From Polynucleobacter necessarius (GTDB taxonomy: Bacteria > Pseudomonadota > Gammaproteobacteria > Burkholderiales > Burkholderiaceae): a stretch of DNA of 64,000 bases. Both the position numbers and the translations under genes were made by a program. The stretch lies in contig NZ_LT606946.1 of assembly GCF_900095175.1 (NCBI RefSeq), positions 436,712 to 500,711 of the forward strand. Direction: 5' to 3'. This document shows positions 49,416 through 58,710 of this stretch, piece by piece. Under the pieces are notes generated by a model that saw nothing but the letters and a program-made list of their open reading frames with translations, was not told the origin of the DNA and did not search any database. Each line of letters opens with the position of its first letter. The first letter of the stretch is position 1.

Positions 49416-50491
49416 TGCAAGGGCAGATGTGGTCTTATATCTTCAAGCGCGTGCTCTTGATGATTCCTACCTTGTTGGGTGTTTTAACTCTCACCTTTGC
49501 TGTAGTGCAATTTGTACCAGGTGGCCCTGTAGAGCAATTGATGTTGGAACTTAAGGGTAAGGGTGATGCTGCAGTCAGTGGTGCCGAATCTTCGGGTGGC
49601 GGAAGCAACTATCGTGGCCGCCAAGGTGTAGACGCTGAGCGTTTAGCGGAGGTCAAGGCTTTGTATGGTTTTGATAAGCCGCCAGTAGAGCGTTATTTCA
49701 TGATGCTCAAGCGTTTTGCGAAATTTGATTTGGGTGAGAGTTACTACCAACATCAAAGTGTTTGGCAGTTAGTGGTTTCTAAATTGCCAGTGTCTATCAG
49801 CATAGGTTTATGGACTTTCTTTCTGATTTACTTGGTGTCGATACCCTTGGGTATTGCCAAAGCAGTCAGGGATGGCTCTCGCTTTGATGCGGTGACGAGC
49901 ACGATGATTTTGGTGGGTTATGCCATCCCAGGATTTGTATTGGGTGTTCTCTTGCTTGTCATCTTTGGTGGCGGTAGTTTCTTGCAGATTTTCCCGCTAC
50001 GTGGACTAATTTCAGATAACTGGAGTGAGTTGAGCATGATTGGGAAGGTGATGGATTATTTGTGGCATTTGGTTTTACCGATTGCCGCTTCAGTTTTAGG
50101 AAGTTTTGCGGTGATCACGATGTTGACGAAGAACTCCTTCCTGGAAGAGATTCGTAAACAGTATGTCTTGACTGCGAGAGCCAAAGGTCTCACCGAGAAG
50201 CAGGTGCTTTGGAAGCATGTCTTCCGTAATGCGCTCTTGCCTCTGGTGACAGGCTTTCCAGCAGCCTTCATCGGTGCCTTCTTTGCTGGTTCGCTACTGA
50301 TTGAAACCCTGTTTTCTTTGGATGGCCTGGGTTTACTGTCTTATGAGTCCGTTATGAGGCGTGACTATCCAGTGGTTTTCGGAACGCTCTATCTTTTCAC
50401 CCTGATTGGCTTGTTTACTAAATTGATCTCGGATCTTTGTTATGTTTATATTGATCCGCGCATTCAGTTTGGTGCTGGAGGTGGCTCATGA
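49415..50491 (+). CDS. yejB: Peptide ABC transporter permease (YejB-like)
   Basis: About 358 residues. The ATG at 49415 overlaps the yejA stop (TAATG), with AAGGGG 8 nt upstream. N-terminal helix (RVLLMIPTLLGVLTLTFAVV), a YejB-specific soluble loop rich in Gly/Ser (about residues 45-75), five further helices and the EAA loop (TARAKGLTEKQVLWKHVFRNALLPLV, quoted in part: RAKGLTEKQVLWKHVFRNA). It forms the pore together with YejE. Confidence 0.92.
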   Translation: MQGQMWSYIFKRVLLMIPTLLGVLTLTFAVVQFVPGGPVEQLMLELKGKGDAAVSGAESSGGGSNYRGRQGVDAERLAEVKALYGFDKPPVERYFMMLKRFAKFDLGESYYQHQSVWQLVVSKLPVSISIGLWTFFLIYLVSIPLGIAKAVRDGSRFDAVTSTMILVGYAIPGFVLGVLLLVIFGGGSFLQIFPLRGLISDNWSELSMIGKVMDYLWHLVLPIAASVLGSFAVITMLTKNSFLEEIRKQYVLTARAKGLTEKQVLWKHVFRNALLPLVTGFPAAFIGAFFAGSLLIETLFSLDGLGLLSYESVMRRDYPVVFGTLYLFTLIGLFTKLISDLCYVYIDPRIQFGAGGGS

Positions 50492-51513
50492 GTCGCTGGC
50501 ATCGATTTAAAAACAGCCGCATGGGTTATGCCAGTCTTTGGATCTTTATGACCTTGTTTGGTCTATCTCTATGCGCTGAGTTTATTGCTAATGACAAGCC
50601 CTTGATAGTCCGCTACGAAGGTAAGTTTTATTTCCCGATTGTGAAATCGCAGCCTGAGCGAGTCTTTGGGGGTGACTTTGCAACCCCAACGGATTTTTTA
50701 GATCCTGACATTCGTCGCAATATTACGAGCAATGGTAATTGGGCGATTTATCCCCCGATACCTTATAGCTACGAAACACTCAACTACTTTTCAAAGGTGC
50801 CTAACCCTGCGCCACCGTCTTTTGACAACTGGTTGGGTACTGACGATCGTGGGCGCGATGTTCTTGCGCGCTTGATTTATGGATTCCGCCTCTCAATTCT
50901 GTTTGGCTTGGCACTCACTATTGTTGGTGTAAGTGTAGGCATCATCACCGGCTCTTTAATGGGATTCTTTGGCGGTAAGCTTGATCTGATTTCTCAGCGC
51001 TTGATTGAAATTTGGTCGGCGATGCCAGAGTTATATCTACTGATCATCTTTGCTTCCATCTTTAACCCCAGCATTTGGCTCCTAATTATTTTGCTAGCAG
51101 CATTTGGTTGGATGGGTCTTTCTGATTATGTGCGTGCTGAGTTTTTCCGTAATCGTGCGTTGGAATATGTGCGAGCTGCCAGAGCGTTGGGCTTAACGAA
51201 TTTGCAAATCATGCGTCGTCATATTCTGCCCAATAGCTTGACACCAGTCATTACCTTTTTGCCCTTCAGAATGAGTGCGGCGATTTTGTCTCTCACGAGT
51301 TTAGATTTCTTAGGTCTTGGTGTGCCGCCTGGTACTCCGAGCCTTGGGGAGTTACTTTCTCAAGGAAAAAGTAATTTAGACGCTTGGTGGATTTCACTAT
51401 CGACCTTTGTGGTCTTGGTAGCCACTTTGCTCTTGCTTACCTTTATGGGTGAGGCCTTGCGCGATGCTTTTGATTCTCGCAAGTCTGGTGCTATGCGTGG
51501 AGGGCGTTCATGA
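50488..51513 (+). CDS. yejE: Peptide ABC transporter permease (YejE-like)
   Basis: 341 residues; the start overlaps the yejB stop (ATGA). A large periplasmic loop after the first helix (residues 30-115, with FPIVKSQPERVFGGDFATPTDF) is characteristic of YejE. GTDDRGRDVLARLIYGFRLS and the EAA loop (RAARALGLTNLQIMRRHILPN) identify a DppC/OppC-type permease. Confidence 0.93.
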   Translation: MSRWHRFKNSRMGYASLWIFMTLFGLSLCAEFIANDKPLIVRYEGKFYFPIVKSQPERVFGGDFATPTDFLDPDIRRNITSNGNWAIYPPIPYSYETLNYFSKVPNPAPPSFDNWLGTDDRGRDVLARLIYGFRLSILFGLALTIVGVSVGIITGSLMGFFGGKLDLISQRLIEIWSAMPELYLLIIFASIFNPSIWLLIILLAAFGWMGLSDYVRAEFFRNRALEYVRAARALGLTNLQIMRRHILPNSLTPVITFLPFRMSAAILSLTSLDFLGLGVPPGTPSLGELLSQGKSNLDAWWISLSTFVVLVATLLLLTFMGEALRDAFDSRKSGAMRGGRS

Positions 51514-53189
51514 GTTCCACGGCAAAACTGAACGCAGAAACTGTACCATTGCTTCGCTACGAGGATTTTTCAATCTCCTTCGGCACTGGTCGACGTGAAA
51601 AATTTGCCGTTAACCATCTTGATCTTGAGATTGGAGTGGGTGAGCGCGTCGCCTTAGTTGGTGAGTCTGGCTCAGGCAAGACCCTGACTGCCTTGGCGCC
51701 CCTGCGTCTTGAGCCTGAGGGTGCAAAAACATCGGGCCGCATTTTGTGGAACGGTCTGCATGCAAATACTGGCAATCAAGCAGTCAATTTGCTGGATTTA
51801 CCGATTCAAGATATTCGTGAGATTCGGGGTCGTGAGATTGCCATGGTCTTTCAGGAGCCCATGGCTGCGCTCAATCCTTTATTTACTATTGGCAATCAAA
51901 TTGTTGAAGCGGTGCAGGTATATCAACCTTTAATTTCTAAAGCAGACTCTATGTCTGCAGCGATTGAGTTGCTCAAGAAGACGGGTATCCCAGAGCCAGA
52001 GAAGCGCTTCCACTCCTATTCACACCAATTATCTGGTGGGCAGCGTCAACGGGCCATGATTGCCATGGCCTTGGCGTGTAAGCCGAGATTGCTCATTGCG
52101 GATGAGCCAACCACTGCTTTAGACGTTAGTCTACGTTTGCAGATTTTGGATTTACTCAAAGAGTTGCAAGAAGAGTCTAAAGATCATGGCGGCATGGCCA
52201 TTCTCCTGATTACTCACGATCTCAATTTGGTAAAGCATTTTGCTCATCGTGTTGCTGTATTGAATCAGGGAAACTTGATGGAAGTTGGGTCAACTAAGCA
52301 AGTGTTCGAACACCCAGATAATCCTTATACAAAAGCCTTAGTAAATAGCGCGCCTGTGCGCCATCTGGCGCCAGTAATGCCATTGGCGCCCATCCTGCTC
52401 AAGACGGAGCATTTATCTGTCTCTTACCCAGGTACTGAAGCTACTGCTTGGTTTAAAAAGCCTCCACGTCATCAGGTCTTGCGTAAGGTGAGTTTTGCAC
52501 TCAAGCAAGGACAAACCATTGGCGTCATTGGTGAGTCTGGTTCAGGCAAGACTACTTTAGGCATGGCAGTCTTAGGTTTATTGGGTGACACTGCTGCAGA
52601 AATTACGGGCGATGTAGATGTGCTGGGAAGTGATTGGCAAAAGCTAAAGCCAGTAGAGTGCCGCGCTATGCGTTCCAGTTTGCAGGTAATTTTTCAAGAT
52701 CCCTTTGGCTCACTTTCTCCGCGCATGAATGTGATGCAAATAGTTTCAGAAGGTCTGGATGTGCACTTTCCAAATTTGTCTGCACCGGAACGTGAGTCAC
52801 GTGTCTTAGATATTCTTCGAGAAGTCGGTATTGATCGTTCCGCCCTCCCACGCTATCCCCATGAATTTTCTGGCGGCCAAAGGCAGCGGATTGCGATTGC
52901 TCGTGCTTTGATCCTCAAACCACAGATCTTGGTCTTAGATGAGCCCACCTCAGCCTTGGATGTTTCGATTCAAAAACAGGTGCTTGCCTTATTGACTGAG
53001 CTCCAGAAAAAATACAACTTGGCCTACCTAATGATTAGTCATGATTTGGCAGTTATTCGAGCAATGTCCCATGAGATCATGGTGCTCAAAGCGGGCAGGG
53101 TGGTGGAGTTTGGTGATACTGAGACTATGATTCAGCACCCTCGCCAAACCTATACCAAAGAGCTATTCACGGCTGCTGAGCTAACTTAA
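51510..53189 (+). CDS. yejF: Peptide ABC transporter ATPase (YejF-like, two fused domains)
   Basis: 559 residues, two ATPase domains in one chain. Walker A GESGSGKT near residue 52 and again near 341; signature LSGGQRQR and FSGGQRQR; Walker B LLIADEPTTALD and LVLDEPTSALD. Start overlaps yejE (ATGA). The fusion of the two ATPases is the normal YejF form. It energises peptide import by YejAB/E. Confidence 0.94.
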   Translation: MSSTAKLNAETVPLLRYEDFSISFGTGRREKFAVNHLDLEIGVGERVALVGESGSGKTLTALAPLRLEPEGAKTSGRILWNGLHANTGNQAVNLLDLPIQDIREIRGREIAMVFQEPMAALNPLFTIGNQIVEAVQVYQPLISKADSMSAAIELLKKTGIPEPEKRFHSYSHQLSGGQRQRAMIAMALACKPRLLIADEPTTALDVSLRLQILDLLKELQEESKDHGGMAILLITHDLNLVKHFAHRVAVLNQGNLMEVGSTKQVFEHPDNPYTKALVNSAPVRHLAPVMPLAPILLKTEHLSVSYPGTEATAWFKKPPRHQVLRKVSFALKQGQTIGVIGESGSGKTTLGMAVLGLLGDTAAEITGDVDVLGSDWQKLKPVECRAMRSSLQVIFQDPFGSLSPRMNVMQIVSEGLDVHFPNLSAPERESRVLDILREVGIDRSALPRYPHEFSGGQRQRIAIARALILKPQILVLDEPTSALDVSIQKQVLALLTELQKKYNLAYLMISHDLAVIRAMSHEIMVLKAGRVVEFGDTETMIQHPRQTYTKELFTAAELT

Positions 53190-53290
53190 GCTTTAAGCAA
53201 GCGCCCCAATAAGGTGCCATTTTGGCGCATTTATGCACCGGAATAGAAAATACTTGTTTTAAAACAATGCATTAGCCTCAGAGCTAGCGT

Positions 53291-53319
53291 TTGGTGAAAT
53301 TGCCCTTCTTTGTTAGAAT
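53291..53319 (+). promoter_or_regulatory. Promoter of the NlpC/P60 gene
   Basis: TTGGTG at 53291-53296, 17 bp spacer, TAGAAT at 53314-53319. The start codon follows after 6 bp without a ribosome-binding sequence, so the transcript is predicted to be leaderless. Confidence 0.6.
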
Positions 53320-53325
53320 GGATCG

Positions 53326-54009
53326 ATGTCACTTAAAAAAGACCTCTTGCCTACGCTGCTCAAGCAAATGTCAACGGCTGCGCTGATTGCCTTTGCATTC
53401 GCTGCGCATCCTCTCTTGGCAGCAGATACTGCATTGGATGCTTCAAAAGAAGCTCCAGTTGAGGCCTCCACTGAAACTCCCAAGCAAAGTATGTTTCAGG
53501 CGGGTAAGTCTTACTTTATTCGTGCATCAGATCGCTTTGCAGATTCAGTTACCGGTAAATCAGATGAGTTGATTAATCGCGCCATGGAAGTGATTGGCGT
53601 GCGTTATCGTTGGGATGCAGAGTTGCCGCAATCCGGTTTAGATGGCAGTAGTTTTGTCGGCTATGTTTTTAAAGACAAATTGGGTTTTTTATTGCCACGC
53701 AAATCCACTCAGATTAGTCGCGTAGGTAAGTCCATTACCCGCGAAGAATTGCAGCCTGGTGATTTAGTATTCTTTAACACCATGCGTTTAACTTTCTCCC
53801 ATGTCGGCATTTATGTTGGCGACAATAAATTTATTCACTCTCCATCCAAAGGCGCTAGTGTGCGTGTAGACGATCTTGGTAGTCTCTACTGGGATAAGCG
53901 CTTTGATGGTGCGCGCCGTTTATATGGAAGTGATAACTTGGGTGATGCAGAGCGTCAAGAGTTGTTGAATGAAGTGAATAAACTCAAACGCAAATCTCGC
54001 AGCCTCTAA
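53326..54009 (+). CDS. NlpC/P60-like protein lacking the catalytic cysteine
   Basis: A 227-residue secreted protein: signal peptide (about 1-32, ending HPLLAAD), linker, and a C-terminal NlpC/P60 domain (about residues 80-200). Active enzymes of this family cut D-Glu-meso-DAP bonds in peptidoglycan with the Cys of the DCSGFV motif. Here the motif is LDGSSFVGYVF: Cys is replaced by Gly107 and the next Gly by Ser109. The histidine of FSHVGIYVGDNKFIHSP (H159) remains. The reading frame is open, so this is either a degenerate hydrolase or a binding-only version. It is convergent with a decayed barrel gene. Confidence 0.85.
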   Translation: MSLKKDLLPTLLKQMSTAALIAFAFAAHPLLAADTALDASKEAPVEASTETPKQSMFQAGKSYFIRASDRFADSVTGKSDELINRAMEVIGVRYRWDAELPQSGLDGSSFVGYVFKDKLGFLLPRKSTQISRVGKSITREELQPGDLVFFNTMRLTFSHVGIYVGDNKFIHSPSKGASVRVDDLGSLYWDKRFDGARRLYGSDNLGDAERQELLNEVNKLKRKSRSL

Positions 54010-54018
54010 TTTTTTGCT

Positions 54019-54989
54019 TTAAAAGCTTGCTGCTAAGCCTATAGAAGTTCCTCGGACGTTCTGTCCAAATTGATACCGAAAAACTGGTCGCACCCTGCTA
54101 AACATGGGGTCTGAGGCACTACGATCAATTTCTATTCCGGTGCCTACAGAGGAAAGCGAATCGAACCCAAGAGCCCCGCGGAGCTGGCCAAGAAACTCGG
54201 TATGCGCCACCCCTCAAAGACGGCTCGCAATGGCCTCTCTAATACGGTTAGAGGTGTGGGGTATCTGGCTCTGGCCCACAATCCTAAACTTTGAGAGTCT
54301 GCAGATCCTTGAACGGCAGTAGAGCTGTCAAAGGTGTTGATTGCGATATTGGTGTAGCGCAATTCTGCATCGTATTCACGTTCGGGCTTGTGGTCCTCAT
54401 AGTCCAGCATTAATGAGCCACCAAGGCCATAAGCATTCATACGACCTCCATTTAAGAACTGTAGGTCTACTCCTGTTTTATTTTCTATGATGCGACCTGC
54501 AATCGAGAGGTCGCTCTCGACGCGGCCCAGCATGACGTTGGCAATTGGGCGAATGCGTAGGGTATCTGTTAGCGGGAAGTCTCAGCCAACACCACCAGTT
54601 CCGGTAATGCCATTCCAGTTGACCGGTACCGTAATGCTCGCATTACCAATGCCATCAGTAAATGTCGGGTTATATCGGTTAAAGGCAATCGTGCCCTCAA
54701 GATAGAGTGGGAAGTTGGCGCTAATACGGTCTCCACCCCCAAGGGAAATCATTTGTAAATTTTGATTTTCTCCGCCTTTATCGGTAATCGAGAGTGATCC
54801 AGTAGTGACATCTGGGGTGAGTGAGTAGCCCGTGATGGTCATGAAGGCATCGGCACGTTTCTTGAGGTAGTTATTGGCTGCCGTTGTGAATTGGCCACTC
54901 TGCGCGTAAACGAGATGCGCTTGTGCGCTAAGTACCAACACGACCAAAACTTTTAGAAGGGTGGGGATAGATTTCATAAACAATTGCAC
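54019..54989 (-). pseudogene. Outer-membrane beta-barrel protein, nonsense plus frameshift
   Basis: A signal peptide (SIPTLLKVLVVLVLSAQAHLVYAQ) is followed by repeated amphipathic strands. In the first frame a TGA (complement 54582-54584) interrupts GVG-x-DFPLTDTLRIRPIANVM, where Trp is the likely original residue. The same frame then continues to RAVFEG and breaks at the G run near 54214-54218. One more base would join VAHTEFLGQLRGALGFDSL ... VFRYQFGQNVRGTSIGLAASF, the barrel C-terminus ending in Phe. The intact protein would be about 323 residues. I cannot name the family; it resembles autotransporter-like or solitary barrels. Confidence 0.8.
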
Positions 54990-55034
54990 CGAATCCTAAA
55001 TCAATCACCCCATCTTGGGAAGTTAGCCCTAGGG

Positions 55035-55946
55035 CTAGGATCGAAGTTTTTCTTTCAGGGCAGCCATCTGCTCTTGGGCGGCCTCCTCTCCTGCGAGGAT
55101 TGCTTCATTTCTGGATTTGAAATCACCACTATTCATTTGCTTGAGGTGAGGAGTGATCACAATATCAGCGCTTTTAAGTTCGTACTGATTAATACTTCGC
55201 TGCATGATGGAAATCGTCTGTTGCATGATGCCAAAGGTCCCGCTTGCATCTTGATGAACTGGCTCCGAAGAGATATTGACTGCAATGACTAGGGTTGCAC
55301 CCATCTGTCTTGCGTAGCTTGCTGGAACTGGGGCGACTAAGCCTCCATCGACATATTCTTTGCCGCTAATGACGGCTGGCTGGAACACGCCTGGAATACT
55401 ACATGAGGCGCGTACTGCTAGGCCTGTATTGCCAGAGCGAAACAAAATACCTTTTCCGGGCTGCAATTCAGTTGCCACAATTCTTAATGGGATGCGCATT
55501 TGCTCGATTGATTTATTTTGTACTTCACGATTGACTATGTTTTGAAGAGCATCCCCTTTGATGAGGCCGCCAAATCTTCCGACAAAAGGAGGTCCCCAGT
55601 CGGCAATAGTAGTCTCATCCAGATTTAAGGCAAGTCGATTCAGGTCATTTCCGGTGGCGCCAGAGGCAAGTAATGCAGCGATGACGCTGCCAGCACTGCT
55701 GCCGACCACAATATCGGGCCGAATACCTTGAGCTTCCAGAGCCTTAATGACCCCTACATGGGCAAAGCCTCGGGCCGCTCCCGCGCCAAGAGCTAGGCCG
55801 ACTACAGGCTTGCGGCTGCCCATTAAGCTACACCCAGCCAAGCCTGAGCCCCCAATGAGGGCGCCTAAACCTAGGTTTAAACCTAGAAAAACGACGCCTT
55901 CTATCAGCCTCGAAGGATGAGACTTGGGGTGGGGCTGTAATTTCAT
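55035..55946 (-). CDS. Patatin-like phospholipase, predicted lipoprotein
   Basis: 303 residues. A signal region with lipobox LAGC (Cys39) comes before the patatin domain. Oxyanion hole GAGAARGFAHVG near residue 54, nucleophile elbow GSSAGS with Ser84, and the catalytic Asp in YVDGGLVAPVP near 208 form the Ser-Asp dyad. RssA-type esterase/phospholipase A, expected to be tethered at an envelope membrane. It appears intact. It lies downstream of nothing obvious on its strand, with the decayed barrel gene following. Confidence 0.88.
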   Translation of the reverse strand: MKLQPHPKSHPSRLIEGVVFLGLNLGLGALIGGSGLAGCSLMGSRKPVVGLALGAGAARGFAHVGVIKALEAQGIRPDIVVGSSAGSVIAALLASGATGNDLNRLALNLDETTIADWGPPFVGRFGGLIKGDALQNIVNREVQNKSIEQMRIPLRIVATELQPGKGILFRSGNTGLAVRASCSIPGVFQPAVISGKEYVDGGLVAPVPASYARQMGATLVIAVNISSEPVHQDASGTFGIMQQTISIMQRSINQYELKSADIVITPHLKQMNSGDFKSRNEAILAGEEAAQEQMAALKEKLRS

Positions 55947-55974
55947 GCATGTGGCTATTGTATTGAGCCTCCCT

Positions 55975-56151
55975 TATAATGGCCAAACGGTGAGCGAAAA
56001 AGACTTCGTTTCAGCGCGGGTAGCTCTCCCATGAGGAATTTCGGAGATGAATTGCCCGTAGTAGCTAAATAGAGCCACCAGAACACCACCAACCCATTAC
56101 TGAAATACATTTTTATAGTCTCATCAGACCCTCCCTGATAGCCCGAATTTT
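55975..56151 (+). promoter_or_regulatory. Promoter and long, possibly structured scpB leader
   Basis: TATAAT at 55975-55980 (no clear -35) is followed by about 165 nt before the scpB start. The leader can fold CGGGTA (56017-56022 region) with TTGCCCG (56052-56057 region) around an inner CTCC/GGAG pairing. It includes a 13-codon open frame, MRNFGDELPVVAK, at 56031-56072. It matches no RNA family I can name. The TATAAT is seen; structure and function are inference. Confidence 0.4.
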
Positions 56152-56925
56152 ATGGATGATCACAATAAACGCGTAATTGAAACAGCCCTCTTGTGCGCGC
56201 AAGAACCACTCACAGTTGCCGATCTGACGCGCTTATTTGCTGAAGAAATTGCTACTGGCGAAATTGATGATGCTCTATTGGAGCTTCAAAAGGCCTGGGA
56301 AGATAAAGGCATGGAGTTGGTGCATATTGCCACTGGCTGGCGTTTTCAGAGCCGTTTAGCGATGCGCGAGTATCTCGATCGCCTGACTCCAGAAAAGCCG
56401 CCAAAGTATTCCCGTGCAGTGATGGAAACATTAGCGATTATTGCTTACCGTCAACCAGTAACCCGCGGTGAAATCGAAGAGATTCGTGGGGTTGCAGTGA
56501 GTAGTAATGTGATGAAGCAGTTAGAGGATCGTGGTTGGGTTGAAGTCATTGGACATAAAGAGACTATCGGTCGCCCAGGTCTGTACGCGACTACCAAACA
56601 ATTTTTAGATGATTTGAGCCTCACGAATTTACAAAGCTTGCCAATGTTAGAAGACGCTGCGCCGATGGCTGCAGCAGAACAGTTGGATCAAGCGGTAATG
56701 GAGTTTGATCCAAGCGCCAACGTTGAAACTGTCATCGAGTTGGATGAAAACGGTCAACCAATTATTCAGTCAGCAAGTGAAGAATTAGCAAACGAAGAAT
56801 CCAGCAACGAAGAATCCAGCAACGAAGAAATTGAGATTGCTGATGATGAAATCAGCGAAGAGACAAGTGAAGAAGTAGAAGAAGTTACCCCAGAGCCTGA
56901 AGATAAATCAGACGAACAAAAGTAA
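56152..56925 (+). CDS. scpB: Condensin subunit ScpB
   Basis: 257 residues. Two winged-helix domains (about residues 1-165) with KYSRAVMETLAIIAYRQPVTRGEIEEIRG (quoted in part: LAIIAYRQPVTRGEIEEIRG) and GRPGLYATTKQFLDDL identify ScpB, which with ScpA closes the SMC ring for chromosome segregation. The last about 75 residues form an unusually long Glu/Ser/Asp-rich tail with two perfect 15 bp repeats (56791-56820). scpA is not in the window. rluB follows 6 bp later. Confidence 0.94.
   Translation: MDDHNKRVIETALLCAQEPLTVADLTRLFAEEIATGEIDDALLELQKAWEDKGMELVHIATGWRFQSRLAMREYLDRLTPEKPPKYSRAVMETLAIIAYRQPVTRGEIEEIRGVAVSSNVMKQLEDRGWVEVIGHKETIGRPGLYATTKQFLDDLSLTNLQSLPMLEDAAPMAAAEQLDQAVMEFDPSANVETVIELDENGQPIIQSASEELANEESSNEESSNEEIEIADDEISEETSEEVEEVTPEPEDKSDEQK
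56791..56829 (+). repeat. 15 bp tandem repeats in the scpB acidic tail
   Basis: AACGAAGAATCCAGC occurs at 56791-56805 and 56806-56820, followed by a partial copy (56821-56829). It encodes NEESS repeats in a disordered acidic tail. Confidence 0.95.
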
Positions 56926-56931
56926 TTATTA

Positions 56932-58683
56932 ATGACAAGTCATAACGAAAACGATTCATCTCCGATTAAACCTACATCGAACAATTCCCCTGGTTCTGAG
57001 TCTGCATCCAATAATGTAGACGGTGCGAAGGGTGAAGGGCGCGAAGGCGGTCAACGTCGTCCACGCCGCCAAGGTGCGGGCGCTAGCAAGCATCCCTTTA
57101 ATAAGAAACGCCCATTCAATAAAGATCGGCCTCGTCGTGAGGGCGGTGAGTCTGGTGGCCAGCGCGAGGGAGGCAATAATGCATCCGCTAAGCTTGCACC
57201 AAATCCAGCAGAGAGCGAAGCGTTGTTTGCATCAGTTGTTTCTGGAGAATTCGATGCTGCATTAGATGCGCCAGAGGTTGTTGAAGTTAAAAATCCTGAT
57301 GGCCTAAACGAGAATGAGATTTCTCATCAGACTGGTGCAGAGCGCCGTGCACAACGTGTTCGTCATGATGATGATGCTGATATGCCTAGCGATGATGAGA
57401 TGAGTAGTTTGCAATTTGCAAACATCGATGATTTGCCGCTGAGTTTGCGTGATGAAGTTTGGTCTGACTTAGATGGTTTAGACGATGACGCTGACGACGA
57501 AGATACCGTGAAGTTGCACAAAGTGCTGGCTGATGTCGGTATGGGTTCACGTCGTGATATGGAAGACCTGATTATTCAAGGGCGCGTATCTGTAAATGGT
57601 TTGCCAGCACATATTGGCCAACGTATTGGACCCACCGATCAAGTGCGTATTAATGGTAAGCCAGTGCATCGCAAGATTCAGACTAAGCCGCCGCGCGTCA
57701 TCATGTATCACAAGCCTGCCGGCGAGATCGTAAGTCAATCTGATCCGGAAGGTCGTCCAACTGTATTTGATCGTTTGCCAAAACCGCGTCAAGGGCGCTG
57801 GATTGCAGTAGGTCGCTTGGACTTTAATACTGAAGGTCTTTTGTTATTCACCACCTCTGGTGAGTTGGCTAATCGTTTGATGCATCCTCGTTACGGTGTT
57901 GAGCGTGAGTACGCTGTCCGTATTTTGGGTGATCTGAGTCAAGAGAATATGGCTCAATTAAAGAGCGGCATTACCTTAGATGACGGCCAGGCTAAATTTT
58001 TACGTCTTTCCATGGGTGGCGGGGAGGGTGCAAACCGTTGGTATCACGTTGCTTTGACTGAGGGCCGTAACCGCGAGGTTCGCCGCATGTTTGAAGCTGT
58101 TGGCCATACGGTATCGCGCTTAATCCGAACTCGTTACGGCATTTTCTTGTTACCCCCACGCTTGAGAAGGGGTAAATGGGAGGAGATTGAGGCTGGCGGC
58201 ATCTATAACCTGATGAAGTTTGCAGGTTTAAAAATGCCTCAGCCACAAGATAAAGGCCGCAATCCAAATGCTCAGGGTCGCGATCGCCGCCCTCCTGTTG
58301 GTGAGGACTTTCAGCCTGATCCAATGCAAACCTCAGTTTCTTATTGGGGTTCACGGGATGCTCTTACCCAGGCCAGCGGCCATGGTGCCCTAACCCATCA
58401 AAGCAGGGGCGGAAAGCCTGGTGGCGATGGTTCTGGCGAAGGTCGCGGTCCTTTCCGGGGTCGTACCCAGGGTGGTCGTCCTGGTTCAGGCGGTCAAGGC
58501 GGTGGACAGGGCGGTCAGGGTCAAAACCGTAATAAAGGCAAAAAAGTCCATCATGGACAGTCTGCTTTTGTGACTGCAAGCCCACAAAGTCCTGGAAATG
58601 GCCCTAAACGGGGGGCACCAAAAGGGCGCAAACCTTTCAATAAAGGCCCTAGAAAACCTCGAAATCCAAGCGAAAGCTTCTGA
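56932..58683 (+). CDS. rluB: 23S rRNA pseudouridine(2605) synthase RluB with long disordered ends
   Basis: 583 residues, about twice the core enzyme. The N-terminal 190 residues are disordered (basic [23 protein letters not shown] stretches, then acidic [11 protein letters not shown]). S4 domain at about 190-250 ([21 protein letters not shown]), synthase core at 260-440 with catalytic Asp297 in [14 protein letters not shown]-terminal Gly/Arg/Gln-rich tail of about 120 residues follows. It modifies helix 90-93 region uridine of 23S rRNA. Cotranscribed with scpB. The tails probably bind RNA; betaproteobacterial RluB often has such ends. Confidence 0.92.
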   Translation: MTSHNENDSSPIKPTSNNSPGSESASNNVDGAKGEGREGGQRRPRRQGAGASKHPFNKKRPFNKDRPRREGGESGGQREGGNNASAKLAPNPAESEALFASVVSGEFDAALDAPEVVEVKNPDGLNENEISHQTGAERRAQRVRHDDDADMPSDDEMSSLQFANIDDLPLSLRDEVWSDLDGLDDDADDEDTVKLHKVLADVGMGSRRDMEDLIIQGRVSVNGLPAHIGQRIGPTDQVRINGKPVHRKIQTKPPRVIMYHKPAGEIVSQSDPEGRPTVFDRLPKPRQGRWIAVGRLDFNTEGLLLFTTSGELANRLMHPRYGVEREYAVRILGDLSQENMAQLKSGITLDDGQAKFLRLSMGGGEGANRWYHVALTEGRNREVRRMFEAVGHTVSRLIRTRYGIFLLPPRLRRGKWEEIEAGGIYNLMKFAGLKMPQPQDKGRNPNAQGRDRRPPVGEDFQPDPMQTSVSYWGSRDALTQASGHGALTHQSRGGKPGGDGSGEGRGPFRGRTQGGRPGSGGQGGGQGGQGQNRNKGKKVHHGQSAFVTASPQSPGNGPKRGAPKGRKPFNKGPRKPRNPSESF

Positions 58684-58710
58684 TTTCTATCGGTTTTCCT
58701 CTAAATCGGC

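Noticed and set aside
24450..54584. Reassignment of TGA to tryptophan, because two in-frame TGA codons (ompW and the barrel gene) sit at likely Trp positions.
   Set aside because: Both genes also carry independent frameshifts, another gene has TAG, and intact genes such as fabI, nusA and cbpA end with TGA as a normal stop.
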